In this document: positions 7,686 through 16,466 of the stretch, one piece after another
Layout of the letters: the number at the start of each line of letters is the position of its first letter
How positions within the stretch are numbered: position 1 is the stretch's first letter
Source: Microbispora catharanthi
GTDB lineage: Bacteria; Actinomycetota; Actinomycetes; Streptosporangiales; Streptosporangiaceae
Assembly: GCF_006334915.2 (NCBI RefSeq)
Contig: NZ_VDMA02000016.1
Span: 1-64,000 of the forward strand
DNA: 64,000 nucleotides
Reading direction: 5' to 3'
Translations under genes and position numbers: made by a program
The notes under the pieces: model-generated
Seen by the model: the letters and a program-made list of their open reading frames with translations, nothing else
Told to the model about the DNA's origin: nothing
Databases searched by the model: none

Positions 7686-8984
7686 GTGAAGAAACTCTCC
7701 TTCTCCCTGCAGTTGCTGCTCGGTCTGGTGATAGGCGCCGCCCTCGGGTTCGTCGCCCGCGCCGGTGACGTCACCTGGCTCACCGCCACCCTCACCGAAG
7801 TCGGCAAGATCTTCGTCCAGCTCCTCAAACTCGCGGTCGCGCCGCTGGTCTTCACCGCGGTCGTCGTCAGCGTGGCCAACCTGCGCAACGTCAGCGGCGC
7901 CGCCAGGCTCGCGGGAAAGACGCTGCTGTGGTTCCTGATCACCTCGCTGATCGCGGTGGTCTTCGGCCTCGGCCTCGGCCTGATTCTCAATCCCGGCCAG
8001 GGCGTCACCATCTCCACCGCCGGGGCGAAGGCCGTCGACCTGGAGGGCGCGGGAACCTGGCTGGACTTCCTGACCGGCATCATCCCGACCAACATCGTCA
8101 CCGCCTTCACCGAGCTCAACGTCCTCCAGATCGTCTTCCTGGGGGTCGTCCTCGGAGCCGCCGCCCTGGCGGTCGGCGAGAAGGCCGAGCCGTTCCTCGG
8201 CTTCAGCCGGTCGGTCCTCGATGTGGTCCAGAAGGCTCTGTGGTGGGTCATCAGGCTGGCCCCGATCGGCACCGCCGGTCTGATCGGCAAGTCGGTGGCC
8301 AGTTACGGCTGGGACCTGCTCGCCCCGCTCGCAAAGCTCAGCGCGGGCGTGTACATCGGCTGCCTGCTGGTGCTCCTGGTGAGCTACCCGCTGCTGCTCG
8401 CCTTCGTCGGCAAGGTCAGCCCGCTCACCTTCTATCGCAAGGCCTGGCCCGCGATCGAGCTGGCCTTCGTCTCCCGCTCCTCAGTCGGGACCATGCCGCT
8501 CACCCAGCGGGTCACCACCGAGCGCCTGGGTGTGGACCGCGGCTACGCCGCCTTCGCGGTGCCTTTCGGAGCGACCACCAAGATGGACGGCTGCGCCGCC
8601 ATCTATCCCGCGCTCGCGGCGATCTTCGTGGCCCAGGTGTTCGGCGTCCATCTCGGCGTGGGGCACTACCTGCTGATCGCGTTCGTCTCCGTGGTCGGCT
8701 CGGCCGCGACCGCCGGTTTGACCGGCGCGATCGTGATGCTCACCCTGACGCTGAGCACGCTGGGCCTGCCCCTGGAGGGCGTCGGGCTGCTCCTGGCGAT
8801 CGACCCGATCCTCGACATGATCCGTACCGCGACCAACGTCACGGGGCAGATGGTGGTGCCCGTCCTGGTCGCCCGTTCCGAGGGCCGTCTCGACGAGGCG
8901 GTGTTCAACGCTCCACCGCAGCCTCTGGACGAGGCCCCCGCCGCGGTTCGTCCCGCGTCGGGTCCCGAACCCGCTCTCACCTGA
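7686..8984 (+). CDS. DAACS-family dicarboxylate/amino acid (possibly cystine):cation symporter
   Basis: A 432-residue inner-membrane symporter of the glutamate/dicarboxylate/cystine family (DctA, GltP, TcyP). Marks: SRSSVGTMPLT (serine-rich HP1), GATTKMDGCA (equivalent of the NMDGT motif) and DPILDMIRTATNVTGQ in helix 8, which keeps both Asp and the substrate Arg of the family but has Gln where GltPh has its last Na+-site Asp. The start is GTG at 7686. The upstream cysteine-type leader peptide raises cystine or a sulfur compound as the substrate rather than C4-dicarboxylate; the sequence alone does not decide. Terminator hairpin at 9012-9042. Confidence 0.85.
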   Translation: MKKLSFSLQLLLGLVIGAALGFVARAGDVTWLTATLTEVGKIFVQLLKLAVAPLVFTAVVVSVANLRNVSGAARLAGKTLLWFLITSLIAVVFGLGLGLILNPGQGVTISTAGAKAVDLEGAGTWLDFLTGIIPTNIVTAFTELNVLQIVFLGVVLGAAALAVGEKAEPFLGFSRSVLDVVQKALWWVIRLAPIGTAGLIGKSVASYGWDLLAPLAKLSAGVYIGCLLVLLVSYPLLLAFVGKVSPLTFYRKAWPAIELAFVSRSSVGTMPLTQRVTTERLGVDRGYAAFAVPFGATTKMDGCAAIYPALAAIFVAQVFGVHLGVGHYLLIAFVSVVGSAATAGLTGAIVMLTLTLSTLGLPLEGVGLLLAIDPILDMIRTATNVTGQMVVPVLVARSEGRLDEAVFNAPPQPLDEAPAAVRPASGPEPALT

Positions 8985-9011
8985 CCCCGTCCCGTCCGTC
9001 GGTGGCGACGG

Positions 9012-9042
9012 CCTCGCCCACGACTCCGGGTCATGGGCGAGG
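9012..9042 (+). terminator. Intrinsic terminator-like hairpin after the symporter
   Basis: CCTCGCCCA and TGGGCGAGG pair as a perfect 9-bp stem with a 13-nt loop, 27 bp after the symporter stop. No T-run follows, as is common in high-GC actinomycetes. Confidence 0.5.
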
Positions 9043-9183
9043 ACCGTCCGCCCGCTCGCGGACCTGCCGTCAGCGCGCCTACCGCGCTCGTCGATCCCGT
9101 AGTACGCGGCGCGCGCGGACTGGTCGTCGGATGCGAGGCAGAGGCGACACGTCTTTGTCGGACCCACCGGGCACGATGGCCGC

Positions 9184-11271
9184 ATGACTGAAGCGCCCCC
9201 GATCGACGCGATCCCCGACGAGACCGCCTACGCCGAGGCGGTCCAGCTGGCGGCCGACGCGGCCGCGGCCTACTACGGTGACGGCACCTCCTCCCTGGAC
9301 GATGACGCCTACGACAGGCTCGTCCGTGGCATCGCGGCCTACGAGAAGGCCCACCCCGATCACGTGCTGGAGGCCTCGCCGACGGGCAAGGTCGCCGGAG
9401 TCGTGGGTGATGTCCCGCACACGGTGCCCATGCTCAGCTTGGACAACGTGTTCGGGCCTGAGGAGCTGGCCGGCTGGACCGCCTCGCTGGAACGCCGCCT
9501 CGGCCGTCCGGTAACCGCATGGTCCGTGGAGCCGAAGTTGGACGGGCTGGCGATCGCCGCCCGCTACCGTGACGGCCGCCTCGTCCAGTTGGTCACCCGC
9601 GGCGACGGGAGCGCAGGCGAGGACGTCTCACACGCGATCGGCACGATCGTCGGTCTCCCCGGGCGGCTGGCCGATTCGGTCACCGTGGAGCTGCGTGGCG
9701 AGGTGATGATGACCGCCCGGCAGTTCGAGGAGGCGTGTGCGAAACGGCAGGCGCATGACGGGACCACGTTCGCGAACCCGCGCAGTGCCGCCGCGGGCAC
9801 GCTGAGGGCGCAGGACCGGCCGTACGTGTGCGAGCTGACGTTCTTCGGGTATGGCGCCTTGCCGGTGCCTGGTGACACGACCGACCTCGCGACGCGGCTC
9901 CGGGAGTTGCCGCACAGCCAGGTGATGGACTGGGTCGCCGGGCAGGGTGCGCAGACCACGGCCGGGACCGCGGTCGCCGGGATCGTCGCGACGACTGTGG
10001 AGCGGGTGCAGCAGCGGATCGAGGAGATCGCGGCCGCGCGGCCGGAGCTGCCGTTCGGGATCGACGGCATCGTGATCAAGGCGGACGATGCGGCGGATCA
10101 GGCGCAGGCCGGGTTCGGCTCGCGGGCGCCGCGGTGGGCGATCGCCTACAAGCTGCCCGCCGTGCAGAAGATCACGAAGCTGCTCAAGGTGGAGTGGAAC
10201 ACCGGCCGGACCGGTGTGATCGCCCCGCGGGCGGTTCTGGAGCCGGTGGAGCTGGACGGCTCCGTCGTGACGTACGCGACGCTGCACAACCCCTCCGACA
10301 TCAAGCGCCGTGGGCTGATGCTGATGGACAGTGTCGTCGTCTACAAGGCCGGCGACGTGATCCCGCGGGTGGAGTCCCCGGTGGTGCACCTGCGCACCGG
10401 CGACGAGCAGCCCATCGTGTTCCCGGAGGTGTGCCCGACCTGCGCCGGTGAGATCGACACGTCGCAGGAGCGGTGGAGGTGCGTGCGAGGCCGAGACTGC
10501 CGCGCGATCGCCTCGATCCGGTACGCCGTCGGCCGCGACCAATTGGACGTGGAAGGGCTGGCCGACAACCGCGTCCAGCAGATGCTGGACGCCGGGTTGA
10601 TCGCCGACTTCGGCGATCTGTTCTTCCTCACACGCGAGCAGCTACTGGGCCTGGAGCGGATGGGGGAGGTGTCCACCGACAACCTCCTGACCGCCATCGA
10701 CAGGGCCAAGACCAGGCCGTTGAGCCGGGTGTTCTGCGCGCTCGGGGTCAGGGGGACGGGGCGCTCGATGAGCCGCCGCATCGCCCGGCACTTCGGCACG
10801 ATGGAGGCCATCCGTGCGGCCGACGCCGAGGGGTTCCAGAAGGTGGACGGCATCGGCCCGGAGAAGGCGCCCGTGATTGTCGCTGAGCTAACCGAGTTGA
10901 GCGACCTCATCGACAAGCTCGTCCGCGCCGGGGTGAACATGGTCGAGCCCGGTGTGGCGGTGGTGGCCGGTGACGAGGGCGGCACGACCACACCGACGTC
11001 GGGCGGCGACGAGCCGGCTGCTCTGCCACTGGCCGGGATGACGGTCGTGGTCACGGGCGCGATGAGCGGGCAGCTGGCAGCATTGTCCCGCAACCAGATG
11101 AACGAGCTGATCGAAAAGGCCGGAGGCCGGGCGTCGTCCAGCGTCTCGGCGAAGACCTCGTTGGTCGTCGCGGGAGACAACGCGGGGTCGAAGCGGGCGA
11201 AGGCCGAATCCCTCGGCGTGCGGATCGTTTCTCCGGAGGAGTTCGCCGAGATGGTCGCGCAGCTGTCGTAG
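9184..11271 (+). CDS. ligA: NAD+-dependent DNA ligase
   Basis: This 695-residue ligase seals nicks using NAD+. Domains in order: Ia NAD-binding region (shortened; YYGDG...LDDDAYDRL), adenylation domain with the catalytic Lys118 in [17 protein letters not shown]-equivalent [11 protein letters not shown] fold ([17 protein letters not shown]), a four-Cys zinc finger (VCPTC...CVRGRDC), HhH repeats ([10 protein letters not shown]) and a C-terminal BRCT domain ([13 protein letters not shown]). The usual LigA neighbours (gatCAB, mnmA, cysteine desulfurase) are absent and the Ia domain is short, so this may be a second, accessory LigA like ligA2 of some actinomycetes. That point is inference. Confidence 0.93.
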   Translation: MTEAPPIDAIPDETAYAEAVQLAADAAAAYYGDGTSSLDDDAYDRLVRGIAAYEKAHPDHVLEASPTGKVAGVVGDVPHTVPMLSLDNVFGPEELAGWTASLERRLGRPVTAWSVEPKLDGLAIAARYRDGRLVQLVTRGDGSAGEDVSHAIGTIVGLPGRLADSVTVELRGEVMMTARQFEEACAKRQAHDGTTFANPRSAAAGTLRAQDRPYVCELTFFGYGALPVPGDTTDLATRLRELPHSQVMDWVAGQGAQTTAGTAVAGIVATTVERVQQRIEEIAAARPELPFGIDGIVIKADDAADQAQAGFGSRAPRWAIAYKLPAVQKITKLLKVEWNTGRTGVIAPRAVLEPVELDGSVVTYATLHNPSDIKRRGLMLMDSVVVYKAGDVIPRVESPVVHLRTGDEQPIVFPEVCPTCAGEIDTSQERWRCVRGRDCRAIASIRYAVGRDQLDVEGLADNRVQQMLDAGLIADFGDLFFLTREQLLGLERMGEVSTDNLLTAIDRAKTRPLSRVFCALGVRGTGRSMSRRIARHFGTMEAIRAADAEGFQKVDGIGPEKAPVIVAELTELSDLIDKLVRAGVNMVEPGVAVVAGDEGGTTTPTSGGDEPAALPLAGMTVVVTGAMSGQLAALSRNQMNELIEKAGGRASSSVSAKTSLVVAGDNAGSKRAKAESLGVRIVSPEEFAEMVAQLS

Positions 11272-11381
11272 GCGGCCCTGTCATCCGCGTGTAGCCACAT
11301 CCGACGGGCGAGACGAGCACGCTCAGGCGAGAGGTCACGAAGAAGATCAACAGCTGGTGCAGAGGATTCGCCCGGGCGCAG

Positions 11382-11846
11382 TCAGGTGGCCTCGCCCAAC
11401 TGCTCGGCAAGCCGCTCCAGGCCGCCTCTGATGAGCTGTCCATACTCGTCGTCGCCAAGCGCGCCGATCTCGGCCCGCGCCCGCTGGAGGTGCTCACGGG
11501 CGCGGCCGATATCGCCCAGCTTCCGATAGCACTCACTCACGTTCAGGTGCAACGACGGATACAAGCCGGCCACTGAAAGTGGCACCCCAGCTTGGGCGAC
11601 CCGTTCATCGGTGACGAGATCGGCGGCGGCAAGCGCTCGCAGATCCCACATCAGCTCCTGGTGCACGTCGTCTTGCACGTCGGCCATCGAGTGGGCAAGG
11701 ACACAAACATGCAGCGGGTCGCCTTGCTCACCGCCGATGTCGTCCCAGATCTGCGCGAACAAGTCGCGAGCGGCTTCACGCTGACCTTGGTGGTGATGCA
11801 ACTCCACCGCCTGGCCGATCCGGGTCATCGTCGGGTCGATGGTCAT
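11382..11846 (-). CDS. TPR-like hypothetical protein
   Basis: 154 residues from the ATG at 11846, chosen over a start at 11915 because AAGGA lies 9 nt upstream of it. The sequence is all-helical with tetratricopeptide-like pairs (GQAVELHHHQGQREAARDLFAQIWDDI; LHLNVSECYRKLGDIGRAREHLQRAR). Such small TPR proteins are common in actinomycetes and usually mediate protein contacts. No partner gene is adjacent. Confidence 0.65.
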   Translation of the reverse strand: MTIDPTMTRIGQAVELHHHQGQREAARDLFAQIWDDIGGEQGDPLHVCVLAHSMADVQDDVHQELMWDLRALAAADLVTDERVAQAGVPLSVAGLYPSLHLNVSECYRKLGDIGRAREHLQRARAEIGALGDDEYGQLIRGGLERLAEQLGEAT

Positions 11847-12012
11847 GAGCAGTCCTTCACCGTCGCGGGCGATCGCGGTCAGCCTACTTGCCTGAGGTGC
11901 CTCAACGACCTTCAAGCTGCTGACCGGCTCCCGCGACCACCACGCGAGCAGGGCCGCGTCGAGGGCTGGGTGTTCCTGCGGGCATGGTGCGGCTCCTCTG
12001 GGAGTTACTTTT

Positions 12013-12074
12013 GGTCACCGATGTACTCTTCGATAACCGCTAACAGGAACATGACTTGGTCACCATGAGGTGAC
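12013..12074. promoter_or_regulatory. Repeated GGTCACC motifs upstream of the HxlR gene
   Basis: GGTCACC occurs at 12013-12019 and again at 12058-12064, 45 bp apart. The second copy is half of a perfect inverted repeat GTCACC-ATGA-GGTGAC (12059-12074) just ahead of the HxlR ribosome site. This fits autoregulation by the following gene. Confidence 0.4.
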
Positions 12075-12091
12075 GGAGGAGGCGGGAGCCC

Positions 12092-12514
12092 ATGTCGCAC
12101 CAGGCCGAGGCGGACAGGGTGCTGCGTTCGTTGGGCAGGGCCTGTCTCGAGCACGACCCGGATGTTCTCCGATCCGTGCTGGACCGGGTCGGTGACAAGT
12201 GGAGCCTGATCCTCATCGGGCTGCTCGACAAGGGGCCGATGCGCTTCACCGAGTTGCTGCGGACGGCCCCCGGTATCTCCCGCCGCATGCTGACGCTGAC
12301 GTTGCGCAGCCTGGAGCGTGACGGGCTCGTCAAGCGCGTGATCTATCCGGAGATCCCGCCCCGGGTCGAGTACGAGGTCACCCCGTTCGGACGCACCCTG
12401 TCCGAGCCCGTCCTGGCACTCACCCGGTGGGCGGCCGACAACCAGGACACGATCCGCGCCAACCGCCACGCCTTCGACAAGGCGGCCGGCTTCGACACCG
12501 ACGATCTCGACTGA
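12092..12514 (+). CDS. HxlR-family transcriptional regulator
   Basis: 140-residue winged-helix regulator. Marks: VLDRVGDKWSLILIGLLDKGPMRFTELLRTAPGISRRMLTLTLRSLERDGLVKR, the core HxlR recognition fold, then a wing (PPRVEYEVTPFGRTL). HxlR proteins usually sense electrophiles or redox state through a cysteine; the candidate here is Cys18 near the N-terminus (GRACLEHDP). Start ATG at 12092 follows GGAGGAGG. It is separated from the flavin-dependent oxidoreductase pair by about 450 bp that contain operator-like repeats, so it may control them. Confidence 0.85.
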   Translation: MSHQAEADRVLRSLGRACLEHDPDVLRSVLDRVGDKWSLILIGLLDKGPMRFTELLRTAPGISRRMLTLTLRSLERDGLVKRVIYPEIPPRVEYEVTPFGRTLSEPVLALTRWAADNQDTIRANRHAFDKAAGFDTDDLD

Positions 12515-12523
12515 GACCTGGCC

Positions 12524-12584
12524 GGTTCACTCCATGTGACCACGGTTCAATTGAAGTGACCGGTTACCGGCGTGTACTCAGTAC
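12524..12584. promoter_or_regulatory. Two 18-bp operator-like repeats and a GTACTCAGTAC palindrome
   Basis: GGTTCACTCCATGTGACC (12524-12541) and GGTTCAATTGAAGTGACC (12544-12561) are 20 bp apart, start to start, and share GGTTCA at the left and GTGACC at the right. A perfect GTACT-C-AGTAC palindrome follows at 12574-12584. They resemble the GGTCACC motifs ahead of the HxlR gene. Likely binding sites for that regulator controlling the downstream oxidoreductases. Confidence 0.35.
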
Positions 12585-12959
12585 TCGGAAGTTATCGAGG
12601 CCGACGGTGAGCCCTGCTCCACCGCCGGCGCACGTACGGAGATGATCGGTATGTCTGGCGTGCCGGAATGGCCGTCCGCTGCCGGCCCGGGCGAGGTAGG
12701 GGACGGGGATCCCGCCCGCCGTCATGGCCGACGGCCCGCTGGTTTCACCCACCCCTGACTTCACCGATGGCTAAGCGATGACCCGCCGGCCGGGCAGGTG
12801 ACAAGAGTCCCGACCAGCCGGCTCCCCCAGGCCGTCTGACCTGTGCCGCCCAGCCGACTCCGCCGGGCCGCCTGACCCGTGCCGGCGGGGCTGTTCCGCG
12901 CGTCCCGGCCGGCACGGTGATCCCCACATACCTCACCCACGATGCAAGCAGGAGGAACC
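12585..12959. other. Intergenic stretch with an imperfect ~38-bp duplication
   Basis: No convincing gene is visible. The stretch around 12811-12887 contains two imperfect copies of a GC-rich unit (both run ...CCCAG...CCG..TGACC.GTGCCG). A strong AGGAGG site lies at 12950-12955, just ahead of the next gene. Confidence 0.3.
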
Positions 12960-14024
12960 ATGACCGTCGGCAGGACCGAACCCCCGAACTTCGAGCTGGG
13001 GCTCAACTCGTTCGGGGAGGTGGCGACGGACGGCGGGCGCGTGCTCGACGACGCCGAGACCGTGCGCCTGCTCGTGGAGGAGGCCCGGCTGGCCGAGGCG
13101 GTGGGGCTGGACGTCTTCAGCCTGGGGGAACACTACCGGGATGGGCACAACGACTCCGCGACCCCGGTGCTCCTCGCCGCGATCGCCACCGCCACGCGAC
13201 GCATCGGGCTCGGCACGTCGGTGACGGTGCTGAGCACGAACGACCCGGTCCGGCTGTACCAGGAGTTCTCCACCCTCGACGCGGTGTCCGGCGGCCGTGC
13301 CCGGATCGTGTTGGGCCGTGCCTCCGCGACCGAGTCGTTCCCGCTGTTCGGCTACGACCTGGCGGACTACGAGCGGCTGTTCGAGGAGAAGCTCGATCTC
13401 TTCCTGCGGCTCGAACGCGAGGAGCATGTGACCTGGTCGGGCACGGTGCGGCCGCCGCTCACCGGGCAGCGGCTGCACCCCCGGATGCGGCCGGGAGGCA
13501 TCCCCACCTGGATCGGCGTGGGCGGCAGCCCCGACTCCGTGGTGCGCGCCGCCCGTCACGGCCTGCCCCTCATGATGGCCATTATCGGCGGACGGCCGCA
13601 GCGGTTCGCGAGGAACGTCGAACTGTACCTCAAGGCGCTTGATCGCTTCGGCCGTCCCGAACTGCCGATCGGCCAGCACTCGCTCGGCCTCGTCGCGGAC
13701 ACCGACGAGGAGGCCGTCGAGACCTGGTGGCGATACTGGCAGCCCGTCGTCGAGGATCTCGCGGCCGAGCGCGGCTTCTACGCGCCGAATCGGGAGCGGT
13801 ACGAGGCCGAGGTCGAGCACGGCGCGCTCTTCGTCGGATCGCCTGAGACGGTCGCCCGCAAGATCGTCAGGATGGCCCGTGATCTCCGCCTGAGTCGTTT
13901 CGATCTCAAGTACGACATCATGCACCTTCCTCGCGACGCCCGCACTCGCACGATCGAACTGCTCGGCCGCGAGGTCGCCCCGCGCGTACGCGAGCTGCTC
14001 GCAGCGGACACGGTCCACGCGTGA
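12960..14024 (+). CDS. LLM-class flavin-dependent oxidoreductase (luciferase-like monooxygenase)
   Basis: A 354-residue TIM-barrel enzyme of the bacterial luciferase family using FMN or F420. Marks: [70 protein letters not shown] near residues 45-115 and [25 protein letters not shown] near 185. It starts at ATG 12960 after AGGAGG. The stop overlaps the next start by four bases (GTGA), linking it to the NADP-binding oxidoreductase; the pair suggests F420 or flavin chemistry on an unknown substrate. Confidence 0.88.
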   Translation: MTVGRTEPPNFELGLNSFGEVATDGGRVLDDAETVRLLVEEARLAEAVGLDVFSLGEHYRDGHNDSATPVLLAAIATATRRIGLGTSVTVLSTNDPVRLYQEFSTLDAVSGGRARIVLGRASATESFPLFGYDLADYERLFEEKLDLFLRLEREEHVTWSGTVRPPLTGQRLHPRMRPGGIPTWIGVGGSPDSVVRAARHGLPLMMAIIGGRPQRFARNVELYLKALDRFGRPELPIGQHSLGLVADTDEEAVETWWRYWQPVVEDLAAERGFYAPNRERYEAEVEHGALFVGSPETVARKIVRMARDLRLSRFDLKYDIMHLPRDARTRTIELLGREVAPRVRELLAADTVHA

Positions 14025-14764
14025 CCCGTCAACGACTCGGAGCGACCATGAAACCCGGCGACGTTCGCACCATCGGCATCCTCGGCGCCGGCAAGGTCGG
14101 CACCGTCCTGGCCCGCCTCGCGGTCGCGGCCGGCTACCGCGCCCTGATAGCGGGCTCCGGGGAGGCCGCACGGATCTCCCTCATCGTCGAGGTCGTCACG
14201 CCCGGGGCGGTCGCGGTGACCGCGGTGGAGGCCGCGTCCGAGGCGGATGTCGTGGTGCTGGCCCTGCCACTTGGTAAGCATCGCAACGTCCCCGCCGAGG
14301 CGCTGCGGGGCAAGCTGGTGCTCGACGCGATGAACTACTGGTGGGAGGTGGACGGGGTGCGGGACGACCTCACCGACCCGCGTACGTCCTCCAGCGAGAT
14401 CGTCCAGGCGTTCCTGCCTCACTCCCGGGTCGTCAAGGCCTTCAACCACATGGGCTACCACGACCTGGAAGAAAGCGCCCGTCCCGCCGGCGCTCCCGGC
14501 CGCCGCGCGATCGCCATCGCCGGCGACGATCCGGACGACGTCGAGGTCGTCGCCTCGATCGTGGACGCGCTCGGCTTCGACCCGGTTATTGTCGGCCCGC
14601 TCGCCGAGGGTGTCCGCATGGAGCCGGGGACGGAGCCGTTCGGCGCGAACGTCGACGCGGCCGAACTGCGCGCCCTGCTTGACCGTTTCCCCGATTCGCA
14701 GCGCGGCGGCGAGGTGCTCCGCGCGCGCGGCGGCGTGACGTCGTCACCCCATCCGACGTCCTGA
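14021..14764 (+). CDS. F420-dependent NADP reductase-like NAD(P)-binding protein
   Basis: 247 residues from GTG 14021 (overlapping the previous stop), or 238 from ATG 14048, where the conserved part starts. Rossmann fold: [24 protein letters not shown] with GxGxxG, then [34 protein letters not shown] and [16 protein letters not shown], as in F420:NADP oxidoreductases and related reductases. It probably cooperates with the LLM enzyme upstream. The first 10 residues may not be translated. Confidence 0.82.
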   Translation: MTRQRLGATMKPGDVRTIGILGAGKVGTVLARLAVAAGYRALIAGSGEAARISLIVEVVTPGAVAVTAVEAASEADVVVLALPLGKHRNVPAEALRGKLVLDAMNYWWEVDGVRDDLTDPRTSSSEIVQAFLPHSRVVKAFNHMGYHDLEESARPAGAPGRRAIAIAGDDPDDVEVVASIVDALGFDPVIVGPLAEGVRMEPGTEPFGANVDAAELRALLDRFPDSQRGGEVLRARGGVTSSPHPTS

Positions 14765-14853
14765 TCGGCGCGGAGGGCGCGGAGGAGACCGACCTGCCCG
14801 TCGAGACCAGCCGCGCGGCGGTGCTGGAAATCACCCACCTGCCTACCACTCGT

Positions 14854-14883
14854 GCCGCCTCCGGCGGCCCTGCCGGAGGCGGC
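14854..14883. terminator. Bidirectional terminator hairpin
   Basis: GCCGCCTCCGGC and GCCGGAGGCGGC form a perfect 12-bp stem with a 6-nt loop between two convergent genes. No T-run on either side. Confidence 0.65.
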
Positions 14884-14892
14884 GAGGTCCCA

Positions 14893-15288
14893 TCACGCGA
14901 CGGCGGTCCCCTCAAGCTCGACCATCAGGTCGGGGATCGCCAGCCGTGTCACCCCGAGCATCGTGGTGGACGGTGCAACCCCGGCGGCGCCCAACCGCGA
15001 CGCCAGCACGCCGTAGTGCTCGAAGAGCCGATCGACGTCGGTGGTGTAGACGTTGAGCCGGACGAGGTTCGCAAGGGACATGCCGGCCTCGCCGAGCACG
15101 GCCTCCAGGTTGTCGAGGCTCAGCGCCAACTGCGCCGCCATGTCACCGGCATGCAGGGGCTTGCCGTCGCCGCCCATCGCGGTCTGCCCGGCGCAGTACA
15201 GGGTCCGGGTGTGCCCGGAGACGATCTCACCCTGGTTGTATCCCAGCTCCACCGACCACGTCCACGGGTTGACCGCCGTTCGCTCCAT
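14893..15288 (-). CDS. RidA-family protein
   Basis: 131-residue YjgF/YER057c/UK114 fold protein. Family marks: GYNQGEIVSGHTRTLYCAGQTAMGGDGKPLHAGDMAAQLALSLDNLEAVLGEAGMSLANLVRLNVYTTD. RidA members deaminate reactive enamines/imines; the key Arg of true RidA (in an R-x-CV context near residue 105) is not evident, so this may be a subfamily member with another job. It diverges from the WYL regulator across a 118-bp gap that contains a palindrome. Confidence 0.88.
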   Translation of the reverse strand: MERTAVNPWTWSVELGYNQGEIVSGHTRTLYCAGQTAMGGDGKPLHAGDMAAQLALSLDNLEAVLGEAGMSLANLVRLNVYTTDVDRLFEHYGVLASRLGAAGVAPSTTMLGVTRLAIPDLMVELEGTAVA

Positions 15289-15367
15289 GCCACATCAGCT
15301 CCATTCGATTCGTCGACATCAGGTACGTCGATCGGCTTTGGCCGCGTTCATGAGCCTCCCAACGAAT

Positions 15368-15386
15368 CACGACATCCTGTGTCGTG
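15368..15386. promoter_or_regulatory. Palindromic operator in the RidA/WYL divergent promoter
   Basis: CACGACATCCTGTGTCGTG has perfect 7-bp arms (CACGACA/TGTCGTG) and a 5-nt spacer, 21 bp before the WYL start. It probably binds the WYL regulator and controls both divergent genes. Confidence 0.6.
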
Positions 15387-15406
15387 TATTTCGGTAAAGT
15401 CCTCGT

Positions 15407-16378
15407 ATGCGCGCCGACCGTTTGGTCTCGCTGGTGCTGCTGCTGCGGCAGCACGGTCGGCTGTCCGCGGCCGCGCTGGCCCGCGAGCTGGAGGTATCCA
15501 CCCGCACCGTGCTGCGCGACATCGAGGCGCTGTCCGCAGCCGGCGTCCCGGTCTACGCCGAACGCGGGCGGCACGGCGGTTTCGCGTTGTTGCCCGGTTT
15601 CCGGACCGAGCTCACCGGACTCAACCACGACGAGGCTCTTGCCCTGCTGGTCGCCGGATCGCGGCGCGGCGCGCAGGCGTTCGGCCTCGGCTCGGCGCTC
15701 GCTTCGGCGATGCTCAAGGTGGTTGACGCGCTACCCGAAAGCTATCGGGACACCGCGGCCGGCGCTGCCGAGCGATTGCTCATCGATCCGGAGACCGACC
15801 TCCTCTCGCGTCGGCTGGTCGCCGAGGAGGTCCCCGACGCCATAGTGGCCGAGGTCCTGCGCGCCGTGTTCGCCGGACACAAGCTGCAGATCCACTACGC
15901 CGCTGTGGACCAGACCCCGGAGTGGCGCACGGTGGACCCGATCGGCCTGGTCACCGTACGCGACCGGGGTTACTTGCTGGCCACGAAGTCCGGCGCCGAC
16001 CGCACCTACCGGCTGTCCCGGATCTTGGCCGCCAAGCGACTCGCCGAACCCGCCCAGCGACCGGACCGGGTCGATCTCGGCCGGGCCTGGCAGGAACGCA
16101 GCACGCGGTTTCGGACCGGCGGCGACCAAGTCGCCGTGCTGGTACGGGTGGACCCGGCGCGGCGGGAGGACCTGGTGAGCACCGCGCTGGCCGTCCGCGC
16201 CGAGGAATCCGACCCAGACGGCTGGCTGCGGATGGAGGTGACCTTCCAAGATCCGAGACACGCCGAATGGGCGCTGTGGCAGCTCACCACGAACGCGGAA
16301 GCCCTGACCCCGCAGTGGTTGCGCAACTCCCTGCGCAACCGCGCCGCCGCGATCGCCACCCGCTACGCAGTGTCCTGA
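15407..16378 (+). CDS. WYL-domain (YafY-type) transcriptional regulator
   Basis: 323 residues. N-terminal HTH (RADRLVSLVLLLRQHGRLSAAALARELEVSTRTVLRDIEALSAAGVPVYAERGRHGGFALLPG, residues 2-65), a middle WYL domain (LQIHYAAVDQTPEWRTVDPIGLVTVRDRGYLLATKS...RTYRLSRI) and a C-terminal WCX region. WYL domains bind small ligands or nucleic acid. The palindrome at 15368-15386 suggests autoregulation and control of the divergent RidA gene. Confidence 0.9.
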   Translation: MRADRLVSLVLLLRQHGRLSAAALARELEVSTRTVLRDIEALSAAGVPVYAERGRHGGFALLPGFRTELTGLNHDEALALLVAGSRRGAQAFGLGSALASAMLKVVDALPESYRDTAAGAAERLLIDPETDLLSRRLVAEEVPDAIVAEVLRAVFAGHKLQIHYAAVDQTPEWRTVDPIGLVTVRDRGYLLATKSGADRTYRLSRILAAKRLAEPAQRPDRVDLGRAWQERSTRFRTGGDQVAVLVRVDPARREDLVSTALAVRAEESDPDGWLRMEVTFQDPRHAEWALWQLTTNAEALTPQWLRNSLRNRAAAIATRYAVS

Positions 16379-16425
16379 GAATCGGCGTCTTCCATGGGTC
16401 GCCGCCGACGCGCTTCCTCGGGACG

Positions 16426-16444
16426 AGGTTAGGCTTACCTAAGC
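16426..16444 (+). promoter_or_regulatory. IdeR/DmdR-type iron box
   Basis: The 19-bp site centred on TTAGGCTTACCTAA matches the actinobacterial iron-box core TTAGGTTAGGCTAACCTAA. It lies 22 bp upstream of the siderophore-interacting protein start, so Fe2+-loaded DmdR/IdeR should repress that gene. Confidence 0.85.
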
Positions 16445-16466
16445 AATCTGATGAAGGGAACCACCT

